64,000 bases of DNA from Leptospira selangorensis (GCF_004769405.1 NZ_RQES01000018.1:372001-436000), one strand, 5' to 3'. Positions 8,349-19,878 are shown, counted from the first letter of the stretch. Translations and numbers: made by a program. The notes: a model not told the origin generated them from the letters alone.

Positions 8349-9053
8349 TTGGAAATTCATACTACAAAACTGGGACATATATTGAAGGTAACTCCTAAGG
8401 GGGTTCTTGATTCTTATTCTGCATTCGATCTGGTACGTTTTATTAAAACTCGCTGGGAAGAAGGGGAGAGACTTGTTCTAGTCAATTCTCGTTTTGTGGA
8501 ATATATAGAAGAAGATGGAATTTCCGCGCTTGTAGAATTGAAAAACTTCTTCGAAAAATTCGGCGGCAATATTGCATTCAGTGATTGGAATGAAGAAGGT
8601 TTATTAGTCTTAGGATTATTCGGTTTGAATAAGAACCAGAACTTCTTCTCACATGAGAAGGAAGCGGAAGTTTGGCTTTCTTCCTTGAAGATCGAGGATA
8701 GAAGGACTTTATCGGAGAAGTCGGAAAGTGTTTCTTCTCTCAGACAAACTAAACCTATACAGTTTTATTCGAGTCCTTCTTCTTCTTTAACTAAGTCGGA
8801 CGTGTATGTTCCCGAGATCAGCACTGTTCCCATCCCAGGACAAGAACCTGTAGAGAAGACTCAGATCGGAAAGGATCTGGATCATTCTTTGGAGGTTGCG
8901 CGTAATATCCAAGAACGAGTTTTATACTGTGAGTCTTGCAGGGCAAGGCTTAGGATTAAAACTCTTGGACGTCACCAATGTCCTAATTGCGGAATTCAGT
9001 TTGACGTGAGTCGCACCGGTGGAGTTCGATACTTAGAGAAACTATTAGGTTAG
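8349..9053 (+). CDS. STAS-domain protein with C-terminal zinc ribbon
   Basis: A 234-aa protein. Residues 1-110 match an anti-sigma-factor antagonist STAS fold (LVLVNSRFVEYIEEDGISALVEL...). The C-terminus has a CxxC...CxxC zinc ribbon with Cys194, Cys197, Cys211 and Cys214. A serine-rich linker joins them. In SpoIIAA-type proteins the motif is D-S-S-G, with the second serine phosphorylated; here it reads E-E-D-G, so Asp56 occupies that position. The start is a TTG at 8349, six bases after the previous stop. It probably works with the upstream membrane protein or with partner-switching kinases elsewhere. Confidence 0.82.
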   Translation: MEIHTTKLGHILKVTPKGVLDSYSAFDLVRFIKTRWEEGERLVLVNSRFVEYIEEDGISALVELKNFFEKFGGNIAFSDWNEEGLLVLGLFGLNKNQNFFSHEKEAEVWLSSLKIEDRRTLSEKSESVSSLRQTKPIQFYSSPSSSLTKSDVYVPEISTVPIPGQEPVEKTQIGKDLDHSLEVARNIQERVLYCESCRARLRIKTLGRHQCPNCGIQFDVSRTGGVRYLEKLLG

Positions 9054-9090
9054 TTTCAGTACGTCGGAAACACCGACCACGTAGGATCTC

Positions 9091-10680
9091 TTGTCCCAAG
9101 CAGCCAGAAGAAGTTTCGCTCTTTCTTTTTACACCCTCGTTTCCAGAATTTTAGGAGTGTTCCGTGACCATTTTATGGCCGTGTCTTTCGGGACAGGCAC
9201 AGTGGCCTCTGCATTTTCAGTAGCTTATAGATTGCCCAATATGTTCCGCAATCTATTGGCAGAAGGAACTCTTTCCCAATCTTTCATGCCATTATATTCG
9301 GATGCGGAGAAGGACGGAGTAGTCGCCGCTCGAAAGATGAGCGGTGCCGTATTAAGTTTTCTTTTTGTAATTCTTCTAAGTTTCGTAGTTATCGTTTTTA
9401 CATTTTCTCCATTTGCGCTTCCTATTCTGGTAGGAGGAACTGCAGAATATTCGGGTCTTGTAATAGAACTTACCTATATACTATTTTTCTTAATCGTTAC
9501 TGCAAGTTTGTCTTCGATCTATATGGCGATCTCCAACGTCAAAAATAGATTTTTTGTTCCTTCTCTTTCGCCTATCATTCTGAATTTAAGTTATCTCACT
9601 GTGTTTCTTGGGATTTTCCCTTTTGTAGATTGGGAACTTTTGACTAAGGTGAGAGTTCTTTGTTTTGCGATCGTAGCGGGAGGGATCATACAATTAGGAG
9701 TCCAAGCCTGGTACGTTTCCAAAAACGGAGAAGGTCCGATATTCTCCTGGAATTATAAACATCCGGCTATTTCAAAAATATTTAAACTAATGTTGCCTGC
9801 AGCAGTCGGAGGTGGTTTTTACCAGCTTGGACTTTTGGTGGATATTTTTCTAGCAAACTATGTGCAGAATACGAATCCGGGTTTAGGTGCGGTTGTTAGT
9901 TTGGATTATGCACAGAGGTTGGTACAACTTCCTACCGGTATCATTGGAGTGGCACTTGCCACCACAACTTTACCTGCGTTACTTTCTTCTTTAAAACAAA
10001 ACAAACATTCCGAGGTTCCCAAGGAAATGTTGGGGGTTTTGGGATTTGCAGGATTTTTGACTGCGCCTGCCGCTCTGGGAATCGGTATCTTAGCCGGACC
10101 AATTTTGGACTCCATATATTATGGAGGAAGGTGGGATCATTTAGCTACGGAAACTACGATATTACCTTTGGTATTTTATTCATTAGCTGTTCCTTTTTAT
10201 AGCATGAACAAAGTTTTGATCTCCACGTATTATGCATTTCAAGATACTAAAACTCCTTTGAGAGTCCAAGCATTCACATTCGTTTTGAATCTCACTTTAA
10301 ACTTTTCTTTGATTTTTTTTCTAAAACATTCCGCGATCGCATTGTCTTCTGCCGTATCAACCGTAGTGACTTGGACCTTACTTTCCGGTTATTTAAAAAA
10401 GCATGAAGTCGCTTTTCCTTGGGAAGGGTTTCTTTCCAAAATTGCAAAACTGATCCTGCCACTTTTAGCAATGGCTGCATTTTTATTTTTTTATAAAGAA
10501 ATGATCCATCCTTGGGCTTTAGGTTTTCTCTCCGAAAAGGGCTTAAGTTATGCGAATTCTTCCAGGATCTCGCTTTGTGCCGCAATTCTTCCCGGCATGG
10601 CAATTTTTTTCCTGATCAGTCTGCTTTTGGGTCTGGAAGAGATAAGGTTAATAGCTGGAAAAATATTTCGCAAGAAGTAA
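9091..10680 (+). CDS. murJ: lipid II flippase MurJ (MviN family)
   Basis: Flips the peptidoglycan precursor lipid II across the inner membrane. The 529-aa size and pattern of about 14 membrane helices fit the MOP-superfamily MurJ. The N-terminus has the family signature SRILGVFRDHFMAVSFGTG followed by FRVAYRLPN-like SVAYRLPNMFRNLLAEGTLSQSFMP. A conserved arginine is present in this region. The start is TTG at 9091, preceded by TAGGATC. It follows the STAS gene by 37 bases. Confidence 0.95.
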   Translation: MSQAARRSFALSFYTLVSRILGVFRDHFMAVSFGTGTVASAFSVAYRLPNMFRNLLAEGTLSQSFMPLYSDAEKDGVVAARKMSGAVLSFLFVILLSFVVIVFTFSPFALPILVGGTAEYSGLVIELTYILFFLIVTASLSSIYMAISNVKNRFFVPSLSPIILNLSYLTVFLGIFPFVDWELLTKVRVLCFAIVAGGIIQLGVQAWYVSKNGEGPIFSWNYKHPAISKIFKLMLPAAVGGGFYQLGLLVDIFLANYVQNTNPGLGAVVSLDYAQRLVQLPTGIIGVALATTTLPALLSSLKQNKHSEVPKEMLGVLGFAGFLTAPAALGIGILAGPILDSIYYGGRWDHLATETTILPLVFYSLAVPFYSMNKVLISTYYAFQDTKTPLRVQAFTFVLNLTLNFSLIFFLKHSAIALSSAVSTVVTWTLLSGYLKKHEVAFPWEGFLSKIAKLILPLLAMAAFLFFYKEMIHPWALGFLSEKGLSYANSSRISLCAAILPGMAIFFLISLLLGLEEIRLIAGKIFRKK

Positions 10681-10778
10681 TTTTGCCCGGTAGATCCGCG
10701 GTGAAAAATTGGGACTGGCTCCTTCTAAGGTAAAAATTCTGAGGGGAGAAAAGAGTAAGTTAAAACTTCTAGAAGTTT

Positions 10779-13700
10779 ATGATTAGAAATTTTCTGAAAA
10801 ATTTTTATACTAAAATCGGGAGCGCTATTTTATTTTTTCCGGTTCTTCTGATTTGTTTATCTTTTGAGATCCATGCTACGGATTATTTTGATACTCTTAC
10901 TTCGGAAAAGAAACCTATATTAGGAAGTGATAAAGAAGATAAGTATACTTTTAAAGTTTCCCCATTCGCGAGTATAGAAAATTGGGGGCCGCATTATTCT
11001 TTGAATCTGCTGGTTCTTTATACTTATACTGATTATCCTAAGTTTAAGCAGACTAGTTTTTTTCCTTTATTCGATCATATATCCGCAAAAGAAAACAAAT
11101 CTTATAAATCCTATCTTTTTCCGATCTATTATGCGCAGCGCATCCAGGACTCTCAATCCGATTCTGAAGTAAACTATTCCTTATTTCACTATAACTCTTT
11201 CGAATCCAGAGGAGAAAAATTTTCGGAGAGTTGGATATCTTTTCCTTCTTTCCTTCCTTTGTTTGGTAGAAGCAAAACGATTGAAAGTGGCAAAGAAGAA
11301 TCCTTTTATTTTGCAGTTCCTTTTCTGTTTTTTCGAAATCGGAACTTGAATGATGATTGGAACCATTTTCTGATCTTTCATTGGGGAGAAGATAAGGAAT
11401 CTTCTTACGGTTCCATCCTTCCTTTGGTGTATTGGGGTTCCGGTAAAAGGAAATTCAATTTCACTCTTTTTCCGATCTTTTTCTATAATACATTATATAA
11501 TTCTTATTCTGATAAGGAAGATTTTCATTTTACCATCTTTCCTTTATTCTCTTATAATTCTTGGAATTCAGGGGAGGAAGGTTCCTTTTTTACTCCACTT
11601 TTCGGTCAAACTTGGAAGGAGACTCCTCAACTAGGAGGTGGCGGGAAAGAAGAGGAAAAAATTTCCTATTATTTGGCATTATTCTTAAATCGTAACTATC
11701 ATAATGGTGAATTACAAAATTATAATGCAAATATCCCGATCTTATTCAGTCGGAAATGGGAGAAGGGAGGTAAATCCGATACAAATATAGCATTGATCGG
11801 TGGTTGGAGCGCAAACGAAAAGGGAGATTATTCTTCTTCTTATCTATTTCCTCTCGTGTTCCACAAAAAGAATGAATATTTATATATTTTCCCCGCGTAT
11901 TTCGATAATGGCACGGAGAAATATGGTTTATTGCCTATTCCATTTTATCATAAACGTACTGCGACTGAGATCGATTTTTATGCATTAAATTCTTATTATT
12001 CTAATGATTGGCATGGAAATTCTAAATTTTTATTTTTTCCTCTCTATTATCATTCATTTACGCCAAATCAATCTAAAGTAATCACTCCTCTTTCCTATTA
12101 TTCTTCGGATGCTTTAGGAACGACTACCTTGTTTCCTTGGTTTTTATATTATAGAAATAAGGAAAAAGAAGCCTCTCAGAATTATTTTATAAATACTTAT
12201 CTTTCTTGGGATGACCAAGGGAAATTTCAGCGTGGATTTTTCTTCCCTCTTTGGTTCTATAAATCTGGGGATTATTTTCATTTTATTCCTTTGTGGGCAA
12301 AGGGGAATCAGGCTGGGAATGAATATACTTGGATCATTCCATTATTCACTTATTGGAATAAGACTCGAACTTGGGTAGGTCCATTTTATTCCAGAAAAAG
12401 TGAAATCGGCGGTCAATATGAAAGGTGGATCTTATTCCCATTCTGGTATTTTTACAGAGACTCATGGCAGGGAGCTAAATCTGAAAGTTATACACTTCTT
12501 CCTATCTTCCAATGGAACGATACCTCCGAATACAAAGAACTAATAACTCCTTTGTCTTATTCAAAAGAATATAAGACAAAGTTTGAAAAATATTCCTTAG
12601 TTACATTATACGAAAGGTATGACACCGATCAGGAGTCCAGAAGAAGGATATATCCGTTTTATTTTTCAAATACTACCAATGAATATTCCTATTGGAACGT
12701 TCTAGGACTTATGGGTAGAGGTTTTGATAAAGCGGGAGATTCCAGATATACTTATTTGTTTCCCTTCTATTTTTATAAACGGGATAGTTTTCATTTAGTT
12801 TTGCCTTTATTTTTGAAGTTTGGAAATGATGACGATAATCATAAACATTTCGGTCTTTTTCACTATTATAATACTTCGACTGAGAAAGATAATACTTGGA
12901 TCTGGCCTGCTTTATGGTTCACTAATATTGATAAGGTCCGCAAAGAGGAATTTACTACTAAATTCCTTCTTTACTGGAATTGGAATACTCCGCGTAGCAA
13001 AGGGAATATCGTACTCCCTTTTTACTTAAAATATGAAGAAGCAGATAAAACTTTAGAGCTTGTGCTTGCTTACTCTTCTTCCCAAACTCTTGGTAATTTC
13101 GGGGCAGGGGCAGGTTCTACTGAAAAGGAGTATTATTTAGACACTGATGTTTCTCTGTTTTATAATCTTTTTAGTATATCAACTAGAACTTCCATTTCCA
13201 AAGAACGTTTCGAATTTTGGAAATCTAAACATCCAGTTGAAGAGATACCAGTCGAAACGATTAAAAAAGATACGGCTGCAGACAAAAAGGAGGAGAAGGA
13301 CGGTTTAGCAAAATATAAATCATTAACAAGAGAATCTGTTCGTTCTTTCTGGGGAATGAGTGCCTTGTTTGGGATTTTTAGTTATGAAAGAGGCGATGAT
13401 CGTCATCATTTACGACTTCTTCCTTTGGCTTGGTATTCTTGGTCTGAAAAAAACTCGGACAAGGTGTCTTTGTTTGCGCCTTTTTATTTCTGGGGTAAGA
13501 TAGCAGATGAATCCTATTTTGCTGCCGGCTTTATTTTGCCTGTTTATGCTCGGCAGTCTAAAGGATCAGATTTCCAAGAATCCTACTTACTATTCGCTTT
13601 CTTAAGAGGAAAGCAGGGAGAGGTAAGGGATTATTCAGTTCTATGGCCGATCACTAGATTTTATACTTCACCGGATGCTTGGGGCTTTAGGATCTTTCCT

Positions 13701-15752
13701 TTTGTTGCTCATGATGAGTCTAAAGATCATTCTCGCACAATTTCTCCTTTGTATTATTATAAACGGATCGTAGAAGGAAATACTACCACCAGATTTTTTC
13801 ATTCTTTACCTTTGCTGTTATTTTTATATCATTCCGGTTCTGAATCCAGCCAGAATCAAGATCTATTCCAGGAAAAATCCTATAGTCTCTTAATACCGTT
13901 TTATTTGAGTTATGGTTCTAAGATCAAAATCCCATCGGAAGAAGCATTTGTATCCAAGTTTTATACATTATTATCCGCTTATTCTAATAAGAGAGAATTG
14001 AATGGAGAGGAATCGTCTTCTCTTCTCACTCCATTCTACTATTATTCCAGATATAAGGGTGCTTCTGAAACTTCGGAACAGGCAACTAAACTGGACTTTT
14101 TATTTTTTCCAACGATTTACTATAAACGAAATATCTCGGAAAGCACACTTTTTGTATTAGGATATTATAAAGAATCTTCTCCTTCCGTTTCTAAGTGGAA
14201 TTTTCTGGGCCTGGTATCTTCTTCCGATGAGAAAAAAGGAGAAAGGGTCTCTAACTATTTTCATATATTTCCTTTTTATTTTTCAGGGTCGGAGAAGGAA
14301 GGGGAGAAGGTTGTAGAAAGTTATACTACTATACCGATCCTTTATTACGGTTATAGAAAAGGAAATGGTTCCGGATGGAATGTATTAGGATTATTAAGCG
14401 GTTCTGGTTCGGACCAAGAAAGTTCTTTTGCGATCTATCCTCTCTATTCTAATAAGGAAAAAAATATCCCGAATCTACTTAAAGAAAGAGTTACTTGGGG
14501 ACTTTTGTATTATTCAGATAGAACCGAATTCCAAACAGGAAGTTGGAATTCATTCAACGCGAACCCTTTCGGGATCTTTTCCTCTTCCGGAAGTAAAAGT
14601 TTAGAAACTAGTTCTTCTTTTTACTTTTTACCAATCCCACTTTTATATTCTTATTCTGAGAAACAAACTTTGGAAAATCGAGAATATTTTAAAAGGGAAG
14701 TGACCTTTCTGAAATTGATAGATTATTCCAAATCTGAATCCGTTTACTTTAAAGAGGGTAGTGCGGATAAGGTTGCGGATCAATGGAGGGATTTTAGCGC
14801 ATTCTTCCTTTTTTCGAATACATTACATACAGTGAAGGATCTTAAAAAAGAAGAAACGACTAGTATGTATTTCAAATCTTATCTTTTTCCGGTATATAGA
14901 TTTGAATCTGAGAGCGATCCTTTTAAAAAGGAAAAACACTTAAACTTTTTGTTAATTACCGATTATAAATCCGGAAATTCCGGTTTAGAAAGATTAGTGG
15001 TCGGTCCCGCTTTCTATTTGGACAATTCGGAACGTACCGCATACGGATTGGCTCCTCTCGCATTCTATAGGAAAAGTAAAGAGTCCAGATTCTGGTTTGC
15101 ATTCGGTTTTTATAGTTATAAGGATACTGATTGGGATCGCTGGGGATTTGCGGGAATTTTTGATACAAACTATGAGAACTATCAAAAGAGAAGAAATCTA
15201 AACTTCTTCTTGGGTCTGATCCATACAGAATTGGAAGAACAAAGAACCAAAGTTGCGATCTTTGGCGGACTCTTGGGTGGATATGAAAGAAGGCCTGATT
15301 ATTCGGATACGAATTTCCTTTGGTTGCGTTGGAAATCAGTTCCGGGAGAGACCTTGGCGAATTTTTTACCGGTCTATTATTATCATTCGGATCCATCCGG
15401 AACTGCAACTTTGATACCTCCGGTCCTTGGATATTTCTCTTCTGAAAAAGACGGAAGATTCGATATGCTCGGATTAGGATTATTATACTATAGAAATCAA
15501 AAAATTTCCAAAGAAGAAGATCTGATGCTCGTAGGCCCTGGATTATTCTATTATAGACAGTATGGGAATAATATGAACGGATTACATGCTATGGGAATTT
15601 TGGCGATCCCTGGAATGGGAGGTCTTCTCTGGGATTGGGAATACGAGACTAAGACCAAATATAGCAAATACTCTATTCTACATTTATTATATAGTCATAC
15701 GGTCACCAAGGATGGAAAAGAGATCGATAGAATATTCAGCATCAAGTTATAA
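10779..15752 (+). CDS. giant aromatic-rich repeat protein, exported
   Basis: A 1657-aa protein with an N-terminal signal sequence (hydrophobic residues 15-34, ending near EIHATDYF). The rest is built from many degenerate units of about 20-50 residues, each containing an aliphatic/aromatic-Pro-aromatic core such as LFPIYYAQ, LFPIFFYN, IFPLFSYN, LLPIPFYHK, FFPLYYHS, FFPLWFY and FLPVYYYHS. Polar or charged turns separate them. Tyr, Phe, Trp and Ser are very frequent, and the coding DNA is AT-rich. There are no long TM helices; alternating short strands would suit a beta-rich outer-membrane or surface protein, though this is inference. It ends at the terminator shared with groL. I know no named family for it. 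Confidence 0.9.
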   Translation: MIRNFLKNFYTKIGSAILFFPVLLICLSFEIHATDYFDTLTSEKKPILGSDKEDKYTFKVSPFASIENWGPHYSLNLLVLYTYTDYPKFKQTSFFPLFDHISAKENKSYKSYLFPIYYAQRIQDSQSDSEVNYSLFHYNSFESRGEKFSESWISFPSFLPLFGRSKTIESGKEESFYFAVPFLFFRNRNLNDDWNHFLIFHWGEDKESSYGSILPLVYWGSGKRKFNFTLFPIFFYNTLYNSYSDKEDFHFTIFPLFSYNSWNSGEEGSFFTPLFGQTWKETPQLGGGGKEEEKISYYLALFLNRNYHNGELQNYNANIPILFSRKWEKGGKSDTNIALIGGWSANEKGDYSSSYLFPLVFHKKNEYLYIFPAYFDNGTEKYGLLPIPFYHKRTATEIDFYALNSYYSNDWHGNSKFLFFPLYYHSFTPNQSKVITPLSYYSSDALGTTTLFPWFLYYRNKEKEASQNYFINTYLSWDDQGKFQRGFFFPLWFYKSGDYFHFIPLWAKGNQAGNEYTWIIPLFTYWNKTRTWVGPFYSRKSEIGGQYERWILFPFWYFYRDSWQGAKSESYTLLPIFQWNDTSEYKELITPLSYSKEYKTKFEKYSLVTLYERYDTDQESRRRIYPFYFSNTTNEYSYWNVLGLMGRGFDKAGDSRYTYLFPFYFYKRDSFHLVLPLFLKFGNDDDNHKHFGLFHYYNTSTEKDNTWIWPALWFTNIDKVRKEEFTTKFLLYWNWNTPRSKGNIVLPFYLKYEEADKTLELVLAYSSSQTLGNFGAGAGSTEKEYYLDTDVSLFYNLFSISTRTSISKERFEFWKSKHPVEEIPVETIKKDTAADKKEEKDGLAKYKSLTRESVRSFWGMSALFGIFSYERGDDRHHLRLLPLAWYSWSEKNSDKVSLFAPFYFWGKIADESYFAAGFILPVYARQSKGSDFQESYLLFAFLRGKQGEVRDYSVLWPITRFYTSPDAWGFRIFPFVAHDESKDHSRTISPLYYYKRIVEGNTTTRFFHSLPLLLFLYHSGSESSQNQDLFQEKSYSLLIPFYLSYGSKIKIPSEEAFVSKFYTLLSAYSNKRELNGEESSSLLTPFYYYSRYKGASETSEQATKLDFLFFPTIYYKRNISESTLFVLGYYKESSPSVSKWNFLGLVSSSDEKKGERVSNYFHIFPFYFSGSEKEGEKVVESYTTIPILYYGYRKGNGSGWNVLGLLSGSGSDQESSFAIYPLYSNKEKNIPNLLKERVTWGLLYYSDRTEFQTGSWNSFNANPFGIFSSSGSKSLETSSSFYFLPIPLLYSYSEKQTLENREYFKREVTFLKLIDYSKSESVYFKEGSADKVADQWRDFSAFFLFSNTLHTVKDLKKEETTSMYFKSYLFPVYRFESESDPFKKEKHLNFLLITDYKSGNSGLERLVVGPAFYLDNSERTAYGLAPLAFYRKSKESRFWFAFGFYSYKDTDWDRWGFAGIFDTNYENYQKRRNLNFFLGLIHTELEEQRTKVAIFGGLLGGYERRPDYSDTNFLWLRWKSVPGETLANFLPVYYYHSDPSGTATLIPPVLGYFSSEKDGRFDMLGLGLLYYRNQKISKEEDLMLVGPGLFYYRQYGNNMNGLHAMGILAIPGMGGLLWDWEYETKTKYSKYSILHLLYSHTVTKDGKEIDRIFSIKL

Positions 15753-15754
15753 AA

Positions 15755-15781
15755 AAAGCCGAGGATTTCTCCTCGGCTTTT
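15755..15781. terminator. bidirectional terminator between giant gene and groL
   Basis: Inverted repeat AAAGCCGAGGA / TCCTCGGCTTT with a short loop, flanked by A- and T-runs so that it can work on both strands. It lies three bases after the giant protein's stop and 26 bases beyond the 3' end of groL. Confidence 0.92.
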
Positions 15782-15806
15782 AACTTTCCGAAAGGAAGAG
15801 CTGGCA

Positions 15807-17462
<1,656 letters not shown>

Positions 17463-17465
17463 CTA

Positions 17466-17753
17466 TTACTTTTTCACGATGGCAAGAATGTCGCTTTCGC
17501 GGATGATTAAGTATTCTTTACCTTCGGATTTAATTTCAGTTCCGGAATATTTGCCGTATAGAACGACATCACCAGCTTTAACTTCTAGTGGTATAAGCTT
17601 TCCGTCTTCATAACGTCCGCTTCCTACTTCTACAACTTTTCCCTCTTGCGGTTTTTCTTTAGCCGTATCAGGAACGAAGATGCTGCCGATTTTTTCTTCA
17701 GCGTCTTGTTTAGGCTCGACCAGAACACGGTCACCTAGCGGTTTAATCGCCAT
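17466..17753 (-). CDS. groS: co-chaperonin GroES (10 kDa)
   Basis: Caps the GroEL ring. At 95 aa it is a typical GroES, beginning [14 protein letters not shown] and containing the mobile loop ([18 protein letters not shown]) and the [11 protein letters not shown] signature. AAGGAGAA lies seven bases before the start. It is the first gene of the operon, with two CIRCE operators just upstream. Confidence 0.99.
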   Translation of the reverse strand: MAIKPLGDRVLVEPKQDAEEKIGSIFVPDTAKEKPQEGKVVEVGSGRYEDGKLIPLEVKAGDVVLYGKYSGTEIKSEGKEYLIIRESDILAIVKK

Positions 17754-17765
17754 GACTTTCTCCTT

Positions 17766-17792
17766 TTAGCACTTGAAATAAATGAGTGCTTG
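17766..17792 (-). promoter_or_regulatory. CIRCE operator, promoter-proximal
   Basis: HrcA-binding inverted repeat: plus-strand arms TTAGCACTT and GAGTGCTTG separated by nine bases, close to the consensus TTAGCACTC-N9-GAGTGCTAA. It ends 12 bases before the groS start, so it overlaps the leader just upstream of the ribosome site. A possible -10 element (TATATT on the minus strand, 17793-17798) touches its upstream edge. Confidence 0.9.
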
Positions 17793-17831
17793 AATATAAA
17801 TTCCAGGAAATCCGAAACAGGGGTAGGCGGT

Positions 17832-17858
17832 CAAGCACTTTGAATCATAGAGTGCTAA
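17832..17858 (-). promoter_or_regulatory. second CIRCE operator, upstream
   Basis: Second HrcA-type inverted repeat: arms CAAGCACTT and GAGTGCTAA with exactly nine bases between. The right arm is a perfect consensus half. It lies 66 bases upstream of the first copy, centre to centre, which suggests cooperative repression or DNA looping by HrcA. Confidence 0.88.
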
Positions 17859-17935
17859 AATATTCGTTAAAATCCGCTTAAACCCTCGAATTTTTCATTT
17901 CCCGTTTTTTGGGGAAGAGCGTCTAAGGGAGAATC

Positions 17936-19447
17936 TTGTTTTCAGAAAGAAATTTAATCAGAGTAAGAGAAGGGAATAAAAAGCCCGTCTTAGAAGAAGG
18001 AGAATATATTCTCTATTGGATCCGAGCGAATCGAAGGTTGGCTTGGAATCATTCTTTGGATTACTCCATCCACCTTTCCAAAAAATTTAAAAAACCTTTG
18101 GTAATCTTCGAATCCATCATGATGGATTTTGAATGGAGTTCTCCCAGGCTCCAACAATTTCTTTTAGAAGGAATTTGTGATACTGCAGAAGACGCAACCC
18201 GTATCGGTCTTACATATTGGCCTTTTGTAGAAACTAAAGAACATTCTCTTTCTGAGATAGTTCCAGGTATTTTAGAAAAAGCTTCTATTGTGGTTACGGA
18301 TGATTTTCCTTGTTTTTTTCTTCCAGAACATGAGGAGAAGATTTCCGAAATCCTAAATTGCAAACTGTTGCTCGTAGATTCTAATTCTATCACTCCACTT
18401 GCTTCTTATGAAAAATCATTCGGATATGCAAGGGTTTTGAGACCTAAACTTCATGATAGGTTTGTGGAATCTTATGTTCATAGATCCAATCCAAAACCGA
18501 ATCCAAAAGGAATTCCAAGTTCTGATCATTTAAAAAAGCCGAAGTTTCTATTTTCAGGGAAGAAGGAGGACATCTCTTCGTATCTTTCAAAAATGCGTTC
18601 TCAATTTCCGAATGTTCTTCCTGTTACTGGTAAAGCTGGGGGAAGAAGAGAGGGTTTAAAACTTCTGAAAAAATTCCTGAAAGAGGGACTTCCATTTTAT
18701 TCGGAAGAAAGAAGTGAGCCTAGACCTCCTGAAAAAACTAAATCTTCCTATTTATCTCCTTATTTACATTTTGGAATGATCTCGGTAGATGAGATCGTTA
18801 CTGCAGTTTTAGGATCTGATCCAAAGATAGATTGGAGTCCTGATATATTAAATCATTCTTATAGAGGAAAAAATGAGGGTTTTTTTCATCCGAACCCGAA
18901 TATAAATTCTTTTTTAGATGAACTTCTGACCTGGAGAGAACTTGGTTATCTTTTGTTTTATAAGGAACCGAGTTTTAGAAAAGATCTCTCCATTCTTCCG
19001 AATTGGGCAAAACTTTCTTTAGAGGCTCATCGGGGGGATAAAAGAGAATACATATATTCAAAGGATGAATTTGAGAAGGCGACGACCCATGATCCTATCT
19101 GGAATGCAGCTCAGAAAGAATTAGTTCTTACAGGAACCATCCAAAATTATCTCAGGATGTTATGGGGTAAGAAAGTGATAGAATGGTCTTCTTCACCCGA
19201 AGAAGCATTTCGTATATTAGAAGATTTGAATCATAAATATGCGTATGATGGAAGGGATCCTAATTCTTATACCGGTATACTCTGGTGTTTTGGAGCGTTT
19301 GACCGACCTTGGTCCCCGGAAAGAGCAGTGCTCGGAAATATCCGTTATATGTCTTCTGATTCCACTTCTAAAAAATTCAAAATAAAACCGTATCTGGAAT
19401 ATATCCAATCTCTGGAAGGATTGTCGGAACTACGACTTTTTAAATAA
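17936..19447 (+). CDS. class II CPD photolyase
   Basis: Repairs UV-induced cyclobutane pyrimidine dimers using reduced FAD and blue light. The 503 aa include an N-terminal photolyase alpha/beta domain (YILYWIRANRRLAWNHSLDY) and a C-terminal FAD domain. The class II hallmark is clear near the end: KYAYDGRDPNSYTGILWCFG, then DRPW and GNIRYMS. The TTG start follows GGGAG at normal spacing. The gene diverges from groES and has its own promoter region. Microbial class I enzymes look different here, so the class assignment is fairly secure. Confidence 0.92.
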   Translation: MFSERNLIRVREGNKKPVLEEGEYILYWIRANRRLAWNHSLDYSIHLSKKFKKPLVIFESIMMDFEWSSPRLQQFLLEGICDTAEDATRIGLTYWPFVETKEHSLSEIVPGILEKASIVVTDDFPCFFLPEHEEKISEILNCKLLLVDSNSITPLASYEKSFGYARVLRPKLHDRFVESYVHRSNPKPNPKGIPSSDHLKKPKFLFSGKKEDISSYLSKMRSQFPNVLPVTGKAGGRREGLKLLKKFLKEGLPFYSEERSEPRPPEKTKSSYLSPYLHFGMISVDEIVTAVLGSDPKIDWSPDILNHSYRGKNEGFFHPNPNINSFLDELLTWRELGYLLFYKEPSFRKDLSILPNWAKLSLEAHRGDKREYIYSKDEFEKATTHDPIWNAAQKELVLTGTIQNYLRMLWGKKVIEWSSSPEEAFRILEDLNHKYAYDGRDPNSYTGILWCFGAFDRPWSPERAVLGNIRYMSSDSTSKKFKIKPYLEYIQSLEGLSELRLFK

Positions 19448-19526
19448 CATATGTTATTATAAATGAAAGAGAAGTTGTTGCGGATTCTTTTTCCCTGCCG
19501 TATCATGTAGTTCCGGAGGGACAAAG

Positions 19527-19862
19527 ATGACTGAAAACAAAAAATACGAAACCCTACAGGAATTCTGGCCATTCTACCTGAGAGAACATTCAAACAAAAT
19601 GAACCGGGTATTCCATTTTATAGGAACGACATGTGCTCTTGTGTTTATCGTTTCCGCAATCTTCTATCTAAACGCTTGGTACTTACTGGGAGCATTGTTT
19701 AGCGGATACTTTTTTGCATGGATCGGGCATTTCTTCTTAGAAAAAAACCGTCCTGCCACATTTATTTATCCGTTCAAATCTTTCGTAAGTGATTGGAGAA
19801 TGTATTTCTGTACGATTACCGGACAACTAGGTAAGGAATTACAGAAAGCGGGAGTGAAGTAA
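19527..19862 (+). CDS. Mpo1-like (DUF962) membrane protein
   Basis: An 111-aa protein beginning YETLQEFWPFYLREHSN, followed by NRVFHFIGTT and GHFFLEKNRPATF. The order Y-x3-H, H-x-IG and GH-x2-EKNRPA is the DUF962/Mpo1 pattern. Yeast Mpo1 is an iron-dependent dioxygenase that shortens 2-hydroxy fatty acids. Two membrane helices lie at about residues 33-75, with histidines at their ends as expected for iron binding. It has a good GGAGG ribosome site and stands alone between photolyase and the Amt gene. The enzymatic role is by analogy. Confidence 0.85.
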   Translation: MTENKKYETLQEFWPFYLREHSNKMNRVFHFIGTTCALVFIVSAIFYLNAWYLLGALFSGYFFAWIGHFFLEKNRPATFIYPFKSFVSDWRMYFCTITGQLGKELQKAGVK

Positions 19863-19878
19863 GTTACCTATATTGCGG

